A DNA stretch of 64,000 nucleotides from DATKFM01 sp046154965 (GTDB lineage: Bacteria; Pseudomonadota; Alphaproteobacteria; Dongiales; Dongiaceae), in NCBI GenBank assembly GCA_046154965.1, contig JBJXDY010000055.1, forward strand, positions 65,107 to 129,106, read 5' to 3'. The notes beneath the pieces were generated by a model. That model worked only from the letters and a program-made list of their open reading frames with translations, did no database searches and was not told where the DNA came from. This document shows, one piece after another, positions 36,001 to 43,831 of this stretch (position 1 is the first letter of the stretch; the number at the start of each line of letters is the position of its first letter). Both the position numbers and the translations under genes were made by a program.

Positions 36001-36541
36001 GGATTTCCTGCACGTTCGACGGTGCGAGGATCGGGATCATAGCGTCCATGAAGGCGTATTCGCTCTGATGCGCTGTGGTGGAGGATTTGCAGGTATGGTC
36101 GTCGCCGGCCAGGGCCAGCACGCCGCCATGGGCCGAGGTGCCCGCCAGATTGCCGTGGCGCAGTACGTCGCCGGAGCGGTCGACGCCCGGCCCCTTGCCG
36201 TACCAGATGGAGAACACGCCGTCGTGCTTGTTGTCGCCGAACAGGCCGGTTTGCTGCGAGCCCCAGACGGCGGTGGCCGCCAGGTCCTCGTTCACCCCGG
36301 GCTGGAAATGGATCTGATTGTTGAGCAGGAATTTCCGCGCCCGCGATAGCGCCTGATCGAAGCCGCCCAGCGGCGAGCCGCGATAGCCGGTGATGAAGCA
36401 GGCCGTATCCAGCCCCGCCGCCTTGTCCCGCTGCCGCTGCATCATCGGCAGCCGCACCAGCGCCTGGGTGCCCGTCAGATAGACGCGACCGGAATCGAGG
36501 GCGTATTTGTCGTCAAGGCTGACGGTGGCAAGGGCGGACAT
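33062..36541 (-). CDS. Indolepyruvate ferredoxin oxidoreductase, fused alpha-gamma type
   Basis: A 1159-residue enzyme that oxidatively decarboxylates aryl- or other 2-keto acids to acyl-CoA, passing electrons to ferredoxin. Domains in order: pyruvate:ferredoxin-like N-terminal region (ITGYRGSPLGGFD), a TPP-binding domain with YFCSGCPHNTSTRVPEGS and QMGGEGATWIGQ, a ferredoxin-like 4Fe-4S segment (LVCEGCGDCGVQSNCL and later CNKDFSCLKGFCPSF), and a C-terminal gamma domain starting LITGVGGTGVVTIGALLG. The one-chain form is usual in proteobacteria, unlike the two-subunit archaeal enzyme. The ATG at 36541 precedes the SLDDKYAL start. A single gene. Confidence 0.94.
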   Translation of the reverse strand: MSALATVSLDDKYALDSGRVYLTGTQALVRLPMMQRQRDKAAGLDTACFITGYRGSPLGGFDQALSRARKFLLNNQIHFQPGVNEDLAATAVWGSQQTGLFGDNKHDGVFSIWYGKGPGVDRSGDVLRHGNLAGTSAHGGVLALAGDDHTCKSSTTAHQSEYAFMDAMIPILAPSNVQEILDMGLHGWAMSRYSGCWVAFKVTSETMDSAASVYVDPSRVDIATPTDFDMPPEGLQIRWPDTPLQQEMRLHKYKAYAALAYARANKLNRTIIDGPKRRFGIVTAGKSYLDVRQALDDLGIDEAYARDIGLSIYKVGMTWPLEREGVRQFAEGLEEILVVEEKRALMENQFKEQLYNWKENVRPRVIGKFDEERNWILPSADELTPARIARVIAKRIARFHSSPEIEQRLAFLAEKEKALEAQKAPISRLPYFCSGCPHNTSTRVPEGSRALAGIGCHYMVQWMDRSTDTFTQMGGEGATWIGQAPFSKTGHVFQNLGDGTYYHSGLLAIRACVAAGVNITYKILYNDAVAMTGGQPMDGPLDVPMIAHQVAAEGVQRIAVVSDEPEKYPTGGVFPPGTTVHHRDDLDQVQRDFREFPGTTIIIYDQTCAAEKRRRRKRGLMPDPDKRVVINELVCEGCGDCGVQSNCLSVVPVETEFGRKRVIDQSSCNKDFSCLKGFCPSFVTVHGGKLKKRKAAGRNTAEFPALPEPKLPPLDEPYGMLITGVGGTGVVTIGALLGMAAHLEGKGCTSLDMTGLAQKGGAVFTHMRIAQKPEDIHAVRIAAGSARLLLGCDMVTSASFDSLAKVQQGKTWSIINSHASVTGDFSRKPDMKFPAAELERLIEQATGASRTEFIDGTHIATTLMGDSIATNLFMLGYAYQKGLVPVSSAALERAIELNATAIESNKQAFLWGRRAAHDRRAVETAVAAANPPPPSHQLAATLEEMVARRVEFLTGYQNEAYAGRYKALVERVLRAEQERAPGLHGLAEAVARYYFKLLAYKDEYEVARLYTDGSFKKQISARFEGDYRLEFNLAPPLWSEKDPASGHPTKRRYGPWVLTAFRLLAKFKGLRGSAFDIFGYAAERKLERQLIADYERTVGELLAALNRDNHGLAIDIASIPEQIRGYGHVKQSHLDRAKMREAELLAAWRVPAAARQAAE

Positions 36542-36851
36542 ACTGAGCCTCTGGGGCCGGTGCGGCCCGAATCTGTCGGCTCTACTAGAGTAGTGAAGGG
36601 CCGCGGCAGGCGCAATTAGGCTTGGACCGGCTTGCGGCAATGGCAAGAGGCTTTCGGAACGATGGCCGTGTCATTGCCTGAGATTTCCGGTGCCGCCGCA
36701 GAAAAGGCACGAAGTTGCGCAAACAGCTCCTGCATGGATCCGCGAAGACGTTCACATTGCCGTGGGAAGGCCATTGCCCTGTTCCAAAGACGAGCAATAC
36801 GTCCCATTTTCCGAAGGTGCCGCTCAGCAAGTGATGGAGCATGTCGCGAAG
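36542..36851. other. Intergenic region before the S41 protease
   Basis: About 310 bp between divergent genes, with no credible ORF and no clear promoter pair. Open frames here on both strands are cysteine- and arginine-rich and look accidental. Confidence 0.4.
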
Positions 36852-38111
36852 ATGATTGTGAAACATGTTGCGCTGCGAACGTTGGTTGCGCTCTTCCTGG
36901 CCGCCGCGTCGGCATTCTTGGCTGCGCCGTCCAGTTCAGCCACCACAGAAACGCAACACAGCTATGCCACGCTCTTCGACGAGGTCTGGCGCGTCACGCG
37001 GGACCGCTTCTACGATCCGGGCATGGCCGGCCTTGATTGGCGGGCGATCGGCGACGAATACCGGCCGCAGGCGGAAGCGGCGACATCATCGGGCGAGTTC
37101 GCGGCGGTCATCAACGCCATGCTGGCGGAACTCGGCGCCTCCCATATGGGCTACTTCACGCCTGATGATCCCGCCTATTACCAACTCGCGGACATCTTCG
37201 GCGGCACCGAGCGCGACGATGCCAAGCCGTTCTTTGATGGCAGTGAGATCCGCTATCCCGGCATCGGCATCTTCACGCGGGAGATCGACGGCCGCACCTT
37301 CGTATCCGGCGTAATGGAGGGGTTGCCCGGCGCGAAAGCCGACCTTCTTACCGGCGATGAGATCGTCGGAGTCGAAGGCAGCCCGTTCCAGCCGGTTGCT
37401 TCTTTCGCCAACAAGGTCGGCCAGCCAGTGAACCTCATCATCCGCCGCAACCCTGACTCCGCGCCGCGCCCGCTGACGGTGACGCCGGTATCGATTCAGC
37501 CGAACGGGGCCTTTCTCAACGCCATGCGCAACAGCGCCCGGATCATCGAATCCGGTGGGCTCAAGATCGGCTATGTGCATGTCTGGAGCTATGCCGGGCG
37601 GCAATATCAGAACCTGCTGGAGGAGCTGGTGTCCGAAGGCGTGCTGAAGGACGCCGATGCCCTGATCTGGGACCTGCGCGACGGCTGGGGCGGGGCGCAG
37701 CCGGACTATCTCGACATCTTCGCGCCCGGGCCGACCATGACCATGGACGGCCGCCGCGACAATGACGACCATATCTTCAACGCCAAATGGCGCCGGCCGG
37801 CCGTGGCCCTGATCAATGGCGGCACCCGCAGCGGTAAGGAAGTGCTGACCTTTGGATTCAAGAAGTACGGATATGGCGAAGTGGTGGGCACGCGAACCGC
37901 GGGCGCGCTGCTGGCCGGCCGCACCTTCTATCTCAGCGACGGCAGCCTGCTGTTGATCGCGGTGTCCGATGTCGCCGTCGATGGCGAGCGGCTGGAGGGG
38001 CGGGGCGTGGCCCCGACGATCGAAGTGCCCTTCGACCTGCCCTACGCCGCCGGCGCCGACCCCCAACTCGACCGCGCCGTCGAGCTGCTGACACAGAAGC
38101 TAAGCCAGTAG
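36852..38111 (+). CDS. S41-family peptidase (C-terminal processing protease-like)
   Basis: A 419-residue exported protease. Residues 1-30 are a signal peptide (LRTLVALFLAAASAFLAAP). The N-terminal part has the DEVWRVTRDRFYDPGMAGLDW motif common in tail-specific/tricorn-like proteases, then a PDZ-like domain (GLPGAKADLLTGDEIVGVEG), then the S41 core (DALIWDLRDGWGG, VALINGGTRSGKEV, VVGTRTAGALLAG). The catalytic serine would be that of TRSGKE. ATG at 36834 is an alternative start; 36852 gives the neater signal peptide with GGAG 12 bases upstream. Confidence 0.85.
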   Translation: MIVKHVALRTLVALFLAAASAFLAAPSSSATTETQHSYATLFDEVWRVTRDRFYDPGMAGLDWRAIGDEYRPQAEAATSSGEFAAVINAMLAELGASHMGYFTPDDPAYYQLADIFGGTERDDAKPFFDGSEIRYPGIGIFTREIDGRTFVSGVMEGLPGAKADLLTGDEIVGVEGSPFQPVASFANKVGQPVNLIIRRNPDSAPRPLTVTPVSIQPNGAFLNAMRNSARIIESGGLKIGYVHVWSYAGRQYQNLLEELVSEGVLKDADALIWDLRDGWGGAQPDYLDIFAPGPTMTMDGRRDNDDHIFNAKWRRPAVALINGGTRSGKEVLTFGFKKYGYGEVVGTRTAGALLAGRTFYLSDGSLLLIAVSDVAVDGERLEGRGVAPTIEVPFDLPYAAGADPQLDRAVELLTQKLSQ

Positions 38112-38135
38112 TCCTGATGTGGAATTGAAGCGGAC

Positions 38136-38163
38136 GGGAGAGGCGGCGAAAACCGTCTCTCCC
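38136..38163. terminator. Hairpin between the S41 protease and RTX genes
   Basis: GGGAGAG (38136-38142) pairs with CTCTCCC (38157-38163) across a 14-base inner segment that can pair partly. It lies between two convergent genes and probably ends one or both transcripts. No long T-run. Confidence 0.45.
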
Positions 38164-38172
38164 TGGGTTCGC

Positions 38173-39539
38173 TTAGGCCAGCGCCAGATTGCCGTTGGCC
38201 ACCAGATCGTTGACCGTCGTGGTCACGCCGGACAGCTCGAAGACGCTGGTGAAGCTGCTGCCATTGGCCGCACCGTCGGCATCGACCTGCAGGATCGTAT
38301 TGCCGCCGGACTGTAGGGTTTGAACGAAGTCGCCGATGGCTGAACTGCCGGCGACATAGCCTATAAGCATGTCGCTGATATCCGCGAGATCGCCGCTGCC
38401 GCCCGTGGTGAAATCCGTGACTATATCCTGGCCCTCGCCGATGCCGTGGCGCAGGAAGACATCGCGCCCCGCGCCGCCGGTAAGGGTGTCGGCGCCCAGT
38501 CCGCCATCCAGCGTGTCGGCGCCGCCGACGCCGCGCAGGCGGTTAGCCCCGTCATTGCCGATCGTCAGGTTGGCGAGCCCATTGCCGTTGCCATTGATGG
38601 CGGCGGTACCCAGCAGTGCCAGGTTCTCGATATTGCCGCCGAGCGTATAGGTCACCAGGCTCGAGACCGTATCGATACCGCCGCCGGCGCCCTCGAGTAC
38701 GCCATCCAATGCCTGATCGACGAAGTAGCTGTCATTGCCCGCGCCGCCGACCAACAGATCCATGCCGGCGCCGCCGTCCAGCGTGTCATTGCCCGCGCCG
38801 CCGAACAGGCCGTTGATGCCGCTATTGCCGAGGATGAAGTTGTCGGTGTCGTTGCCGGTACCCAGCGTGGCGCCGGCGAGCAGCACGAGATCCTCGAGGT
38901 TTGTGCCGAGTTCGTAGTCAATGGAGCTTTGCACGGTATCGTGGCCGTCGCCGGAAAGCTCGGTGACCACATCCGACTTGCTGTCGACACCGTAGAGATC
39001 GTCACCCGCGCCGCCGGTCATGCTGTCGGCCCCGGCGCCACCATCCATGGTGTCATTGCCGACCCCGCCATCGAGTGTGTCGTTGCCATCATCGCCGACC
39101 AGAACGTCGTTGCCGGTACCGCCCGAAATCGAGTCGTCGCCCTTGCCGCCGGCCAGTGTGTCCAATCCGGCAAAGCCGTTGAGGGCATCGTTGCCCAGGC
39201 CGCCGGAGATTCCGTCGGCGCCGGAGAACATGTCGGCGATCAGTCCGGGGCCGTTCGCGGCGTTGAGAAAGGCCAGGAAGCTGGTGACGGGATAGTTCAA
39301 GCCGGAAACAACATAGGGCGTGTCGCCGGCCTTGATTTCCGTGATGGTGTTGATCGTTCCGCCCGTCAGATGGCCGCTGCCGTCCAGGATGAAGCTGCCG
39401 CTGAACAGTTGGAAACTGCCGTCGGCATAGACGGCCTGCGCCTGTGTCGCGGTGTGGAGAACGATACTGCCGACAGGAAATTCACAAACCCAAGATTGTT
39501 CATGTTGAGGGCGGTATTGCTGGAAATGAGCGTCGCCAT
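38173..39539 (-). pseudogene. RTX calcium-binding repeat protein, interrupted by a one-base frameshift
   Basis: The gene starts at ATG 39539 (with GGAGGA before it). It reads into an N-terminal segment ending NNLGFVNF, then the frame breaks near 39476-39477. Restoring one C on the coding strand there (GG to GGG on +) would continue directly as PVGSIVLHTATQAQAVYADG and on through about 430 residues to 38173. The body has roughly a dozen GGxGxD-type nonapeptides in three blocks, the beta-roll that binds calcium during type I secretion, and a C-terminal tail without charge. There is no catalytic domain. The TTG at 39300 has no ribosome site. A sequencing error in the short C-run is possible. Confidence 0.8.
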
Positions 39540-39845
39540 GATGTCCTCCGCGAAGGTGGAAAATGCCGATGGCCGCCCATCACTTGCGAAGGTGACCGGT
39601 TAGCGCGTATTTGCGTATATCACGCGTAATTTCAAGAGCAGCTCAGGGGAATATATCTATTTCAAATGTGTAGATTGGAGTCATGCTGAATATTATTACG
39701 TAAATTATACTTACTGTAGCGTAATATTGAATGCAGTCGGCTGTCAGACAATTGGCAATACTTTGCGTCACTTTGGCGGCGGTGGAGAGGGCTGAAGCGA
39801 TACAAGAAATGCCGAGATGTGCGACATCCTTGGCTACCCGGCGCA
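39540..39845. promoter_or_regulatory. AT-rich upstream region of the RTX gene
   Basis: Most of 39600-39730 is clearly richer in A and T than the rest of the window. It holds a palindrome with arms AATATTATTACG (39689-39700) and CGTAATATT (39720-39728). The 67-residue frame at 39643-39846 on the minus strand is not convincing. Such regions upstream of surface/secreted genes often bind H-NS/MucR-type silencers; that is inference. Confidence 0.45.
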
Positions 39846-39880
39846 AAAGAAAAGGCGGACCCCGGGGAGGGGCCCGCCTT
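39846..39880 (-). terminator. Rho-independent terminator of the globin gene
   Basis: On the minus strand AAGGCGG-GCCCC and GGGG-TCCGCCTT form a stem (39853-39880) followed by TTCTTTT. It lies 33 bp after the globin stop. Confidence 0.8.
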
Positions 39881-39913
39881 GGCAGCGATCGGGCGGTGAA
39901 AAGCCGCGCGGGA

Positions 39914-40366
39914 TCAGCTGTCGACGATGTCGCCTTTCATGGGCCCAAGGGCGCCCAGCAGTTCGTTCTTCTCGCGCTCGGGCACGTTGAACTTGTCAAG
40001 GGCCGCGACCAGGTCCTCGACCAGCGCGTTGAAGTGGTCGTCGGTAATGCCCAGGCCCTTGTGGGTCGTCGCCATGTCGCGGCCGGCGTAAGTGCAGGGG
40101 CCGCCGCTGGCTTCGCAGATCTGGTCCACCAGTTTCATCTGCAGGTCCGCGGCGTCCACATTGGCGAAGAAGCCGTTGATGCGATCGTCGGCCGCCACGT
40201 TCTGCAGGAACTGACTGACCACGGCCTCGATGGCGGGCTTGCCGCCGAGGCGGTCATACAGGCTGGCCTGTTCCTTGGGTACGTCATGCATGGTGCAGGC
40301 GCCGAGCGCCAGGCCGGCGGCCAGGGCTCCGGCGGCAAAGTATCGCTTCGCAGTGGCCAAAATCAT
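39914..40366 (-). CDS. Group 1 truncated hemoglobin with lipoprotein signal
   Basis: A 150-residue truncated globin. Residues 1-24 form a lipoprotein signal peptide with a GAC lipobox (LALGAC), so the mature protein would be anchored by its cysteine to a membrane in the periplasm. The globin part has SLYDRLGGKPAIEAVV, the CEASGGPCTYAGRDM loop and the probable proximal histidine in MATTHKGLGI. Group 1 truncated globins bind oxygen and NO; here probably a role in NO or oxygen handling outside the cytoplasm. A single gene with its own terminator. Confidence 0.88.
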   Translation of the reverse strand: MILATAKRYFAAGALAAGLALGACTMHDVPKEQASLYDRLGGKPAIEAVVSQFLQNVAADDRINGFFANVDAADLQMKLVDQICEASGGPCTYAGRDMATTHKGLGITDDHFNALVEDLVAALDKFNVPEREKNELLGALGPMKGDIVDS

Positions 40367-40616
40367 GGGAAACCTCCCCTTATTGGTGACGGGTTAGTGC
40401 ATAGGAACCTGTGAACAGGGGCTCTACGGCCGGACCGCGCGGGCGGATGCAGCGGGCCGCGGATTCCCGGGCAAATCCCTGGCCTTTCAGCGCCGGTGTC
40501 CGGCGTCGGGCCAGGGCTACGGCTTATGCCATTGGCCGGCGTCGTATTTTTGCCGCAGTTTCATCCTCCATTGCCGAGGTCGCGGGGGCGCGATGGCCGG
40601 CAATTGGAGGTGTCGC

Positions 40617-41285
40617 TTGATTTCACGCCCGACTGTATTCCTGACTCTTGCGCTGATGATCGCGTTTCCGCCGGCGGCCGTCGCCGCGGGCGAGGCCGAC
40701 GCGGTGCGGCAGTCCTTCCAGGCCCTGAAGTCGGCCTTGCTGCAGGACCGCGGCGAGCAGGCGGCGCGGCTGGTGTCGCGCTCGACCCTGGCTCTGTCCG
40801 ACAAGGCCCGCGATCTCGCGCTCTATGGCTCCCAGGCGGAACTGGAGGCTCAGCCGACCGCGATGCTGGCGGCGGCGCTCAGCCTGCGCCAGAGCATCGG
40901 GGCGCAGAAGCTGCGCTCGATGCCGGGCCGAACCCTCGTTGCCTATGTGGTGGATACGAACCTGACCCGCGACGGGCCGGTCGCCAATATCGATCTCGGC
41001 GGCGTGCGCGTCGATCAGGCAAGCGCCATCGCCGAACTCGTCTCCGACCAGCCATTCCCGGTGTCGCAACTGCAGTTTGCCAAGGAAGAAGGGCTGTGGA
41101 AACTCGATCTCACGGACATCGCCTATGGCCAAACCGCACTGGACAAGTTCGTTGCGGCAATGGCGCCGAACAACACCGCCGTCCAGCAATCCATGCGCAA
41201 TGAGTTGGTCATGGCAATGATCGCGACACAAAGTGGCGGTAGCGTCGACCGCTCGATCTGGCAGCCGCCCCTCCGGCGGCCCTAG
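40617..41285 (+). CDS. Secreted protein of unknown function (TTG start)
   Basis: A 222-residue protein. The TTG at 40617 is chosen because GGAGG (40606-40610) lies six bases before it and the signal peptide (PTVFLTLALMIAFPPAAVAA) then begins at the N-terminus; an ATG at 40593 would add eight unsupported residues. The mature protein is mostly alpha-helical, with an ADAVRQSFQALKSALLQD segment at its start. No known domain is recognised. A single gene. Confidence 0.7.
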   Translation: MISRPTVFLTLALMIAFPPAAVAAGEADAVRQSFQALKSALLQDRGEQAARLVSRSTLALSDKARDLALYGSQAELEAQPTAMLAAALSLRQSIGAQKLRSMPGRTLVAYVVDTNLTRDGPVANIDLGGVRVDQASAIAELVSDQPFPVSQLQFAKEEGLWKLDLTDIAYGQTALDKFVAAMAPNNTAVQQSMRNELVMAMIATQSGGSVDRSIWQPPLRRP

Positions 41286-41369
41286 CGCGCGCGACAAATC
41301 TTCATTGACCGCGGGCTGCCTTTCCCGCGACCCTGACGGCCAAACAAGAAAGTCAGGGGAGGTCGTTCC

Positions 41370-43052
41370 ATGTCAGCGCCCAAGGCCGCTGCCGCCAAGC
41401 CGCCGATCACCATGTTCGGCCCGGATTTTCCCTTTGCCTATGATGATTGGGTGAAGCACCCGGCCGGGCTGGGGAAGGTGCCGGCGGAACGCCACGGCAC
41501 GGAGGTGGCTGTTATCGGCGCCGGCATCGCCGGGCTGCTGAGCGCCTTCGAGCTGATGAAGCTGGGGCTGAAGCCGGTGGTTTATGAGGCCGGGCGGCTG
41601 GGCGGCCGGCTGCGGTCGGTGCCGTTCGAGGGCGCGGAAGGCGTAATCGCCGAATTGGGCGCCATGCGCTTTCCCGTGTCTTCCACCACCTTCTACCACT
41701 ATCTCGCCATGGCTGGCCTGGAGACCAAACCGTTTCCCAATCCGCTGTCGCCGGCCACGCCTTCCACCGTGATCGATCTTGAGGGCGAGCCGATCTATGT
41801 GGAGAAACCCGAAGACCTGCCGCGCATCTTCAAGGAGGTGGAAGCGGCCTGGAACGAGGCGCTGGAGCATGGCGCGCAATTCTCCGCCATGCAGGACGCC
41901 ATGCGCCGCCGCGACGTGGCCAAGGTCAAGTCGATCTGGAATTCCCTGATCCCGATCTGGGACGAGCGCAGCTTCTACGGCTTCGTCGCCACATCCGACG
42001 CCTTCGCGCGGCGCAGCTACCGCCACCGCGAGATCTTCGGCCAGGTGGGCTTCGGCACCGGCGGCTGGGACACGGACTTCCCCAACTCCATGCTGGAGAT
42101 CCTGCGCGTGGTTTATACCGACCAGGACAGCCACCAGCGGCTGGTGGTGGGCGGTGTCGAGCAATTGCCGCGCCGCCTATGGAAGATGGCGCCGGATCAT
42201 GCCGTGCATTGGCCGTCGGGCACCTCGCTGGATGCGCTGCATGGCGGCGGCCCGCGGCCGGGCGTTTCCCGCATCGCCCGGGACGACGATGACGGCAAGT
42301 TCCTGATCACCGACCGCTGGGGCGACACCCGCCGCTTTGACGCGGTGGTGTGCACTTGCCAGACTTGGCTGATGTCGACGACCATCGAGACCGAGGAGCG
42401 GCTGTTCCCGCAGAAGCTCTGGATGGCCATGGACCGCACCCACTACATGCAGTCCTCCAAGACCTTTGTCATGGTGGATCGGCCGTTCTGGAACGCGCGC
42501 GATGCCAAGACCGGCCGCTATGTCATGAGCCAGACCCTGAGCGACCGCCTGACCCGCGGCACCTATCTTTTCGACAATGGCCCCGACAAGCCGGCGGTGA
42601 TCTGCCTGTCCTACACCTGGATGGGCGACGCGCTGAAGGTGCTGCCGTTCGGCAAGGAGAAGCGCGTGAAGCTGATGCTGGACGCGCTGCAGAAGGTCTA
42701 TCCCAAGCTGGACATTGCTAAGCACATCATCGGCGATCCCATCAGCGTGTCCTGGGAGGCCGATCCGGACTCCCTCGGCGCGTTCAAGGGCAATCTGCCG
42801 GGACACTACCGCTATCAGCGGCGCATGTTCTGCCACTTCAAGGAACAGAAGGATCTGCCGCCGGCGCAGCGCGGCCTGTTCCTGGCGGGCGATGACATCT
42901 CCTGGACGGCCGCGTGGGTGGAGGGCGCGGTGCAGAGCGCGCTCAATGCCGTGTGGGGCGTGGTGGATTTCCTGGGCGGCGCCGCGCCGAAGGAAAACCC
43001 GGGCCCCGGCGATCTCTATGACGAAATTCAGCCGCTGGCGCTGCCGGATTGA
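41370..43052 (+). CDS. Flavin monoamine oxidase family: lysine/tryptophan 2-monooxygenase-type enzyme
   Basis: A 560-residue FAD enzyme. The dinucleotide-binding motif is VAVIGAGIAGLLSAFELMK (residues about 46-64), followed by the EAGRLGGRLRS pattern and an AELGAMRFP motif common to bacterial amino-acid monooxygenases. The overall layout and length match bacterial L-amino acid oxidase/monooxygenases such as the Pseudomonas lysine enzyme. It would turn an L-amino acid into the amide (with decarboxylation) or a keto acid. The C-terminal LFLAGDDISWTAAWVEGAVQ segment is the FAD-domain end. The partner amidase was not found nearby. Confidence 0.85.
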   Translation: MSAPKAAAAKPPITMFGPDFPFAYDDWVKHPAGLGKVPAERHGTEVAVIGAGIAGLLSAFELMKLGLKPVVYEAGRLGGRLRSVPFEGAEGVIAELGAMRFPVSSTTFYHYLAMAGLETKPFPNPLSPATPSTVIDLEGEPIYVEKPEDLPRIFKEVEAAWNEALEHGAQFSAMQDAMRRRDVAKVKSIWNSLIPIWDERSFYGFVATSDAFARRSYRHREIFGQVGFGTGGWDTDFPNSMLEILRVVYTDQDSHQRLVVGGVEQLPRRLWKMAPDHAVHWPSGTSLDALHGGGPRPGVSRIARDDDDGKFLITDRWGDTRRFDAVVCTCQTWLMSTTIETEERLFPQKLWMAMDRTHYMQSSKTFVMVDRPFWNARDAKTGRYVMSQTLSDRLTRGTYLFDNGPDKPAVICLSYTWMGDALKVLPFGKEKRVKLMLDALQKVYPKLDIAKHIIGDPISVSWEADPDSLGAFKGNLPGHYRYQRRMFCHFKEQKDLPPAQRGLFLAGDDISWTAAWVEGAVQSALNAVWGVVDFLGGAAPKENPGPGDLYDEIQPLALPD

Positions 43053-43156
43053 GGTGGATCAAGGCATCTATTCAGCCAGTCGCTTTCTCTGTGCGAATTC
43101 TTGCGAAGGGCTGCGGATGCCGCCGTGGCCGCGGGCAACCGACAGAGTGTGCGATC

Positions 43157-43402
43157 ATGCAAATCAAGCGCGTTGTTCAGATAATGCCGGCCCCCGGCTG
43201 GCGGGCGAAGTTCTCGGTGCCAGGTCAGGAGAAGACGGAGCCGCTCGTTTGCTGGGGCCTGGTGGAAAACATGGACTGTGAAACGCGGATCTGCGGTTTT
43301 GTCGCGCCCATCGCTGGCGCGATTCGCGAGCCCTGCGAATCGCTCGCTCACTTCCGCGGCTATGTGCATCACGGCGAGCATGTCACGCTGAGCGGCCATT
43401 GA
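43157..43402 (+). CDS. Small protein of unknown function
   Basis: An 81-residue protein read from ATG at 43157. It has four cysteines (PLVCWGL, DCETRICGF, EPCESL) and aromatic residues, and no membrane segment. The frame is open to 43049, but the extension does not look coding. It lies 104 bp after the flavoprotein and may be in the same transcript. I do not recognise the family. Confidence 0.6.
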   Translation: MQIKRVVQIMPAPGWRAKFSVPGQEKTEPLVCWGLVENMDCETRICGFVAPIAGAIREPCESLAHFRGYVHHGEHVTLSGH

Positions 43403-43478
43403 GCTTGCCCACGAGCGGAATCGACGGGTAGCGTTCGAACCGTCCGCTTAACGCGTGCGCGCTCGGAGGTCAGATTCG

Positions 43479-43766
43479 ATGGCTGCCTATCTCATTGCCG
43501 ATGTGAATGTGGAGAACGCCGACATATACGCTGAGTATCGCCGTCAGGTGCTGCCGCTGATCGAGCGCCATGGCGGAGAATTCATCGTGCGCGGCAGCGC
43601 GCACGAGACGCTGGAAGGCGACTGGCGCCCCGCGCGCCTGGTCACTATCGAGTTCCCGAGCATGGCCGTGCTCAAGCAATGGTATGGCTCGCCGGAGTAT
43701 AAGAAGCTGATCGAGCTTCGCCAGAATGCTCCACGCGGCTCGCTGGTGGCGGTGGAAGGCGCTTGA
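43479..43766 (+). CDS. DUF1330 family protein
   Basis: A 95-residue protein of the dimeric alpha/beta-barrel (ferredoxin-like) DUF1330 family. The AAYLIADVNVENADIYAEYR start and FPSMAVLKQWYGSPEYKKL segment are typical. GGAGG lies eight bases before the ATG at 43479; the earlier start at 43455 is not needed. The function of the family is unknown. Confidence 0.9.
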   Translation: MAAYLIADVNVENADIYAEYRRQVLPLIERHGGEFIVRGSAHETLEGDWRPARLVTIEFPSMAVLKQWYGSPEYKKLIELRQNAPRGSLVAVEGA

Positions 43767-43768
43767 AC

Positions 43769-43795
43769 GAAAAAGCGGCGGGTTGTGCCCGCCGC
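43769..43795 (-). terminator. Rho-independent terminator of the acid phosphatase gene
   Basis: On the minus strand GCGGCGGG and CCCGCCGC (43775-43795) form a perfect 8-bp stem with a five-base loop, followed by TTTTT. It lies 36 bp after the phosphatase stop. Confidence 0.85.
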
Positions 43796-43831
43796 CTTCG
43801 AATGCCTCAATCAGAAACCTTCAGAGCGATG

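Noticed and set aside
33731..36349. 872-residue open frame on the + strand
   Set aside because: It lies antisense to the indolepyruvate oxidoreductase gene. It has histidine/glycine/alanine-rich composition, no family motifs and no ribosome site, the usual shadow of GC-rich coding DNA.
39300..39300. TTG at 39300 as the start of the RTX gene
   Set aside because: The same frame stays protein-like for another 60 residues upstream, and the only good ribosome site is before the ATG at 39539, so the gene is better explained by a frameshift.
39643..39846. 67-residue open frame on the minus strand
   Set aside because: It lies in AT-rich DNA with no ribosome site, and overlaps no conserved pattern. 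It is probably accidental.
43049..43062. FNR-like sequence TTGAGGTGGATCAA
   Set aside because: It spans the stop codon of the flavoprotein gene, and no -10 element lies at the required distance. It is likely chance.
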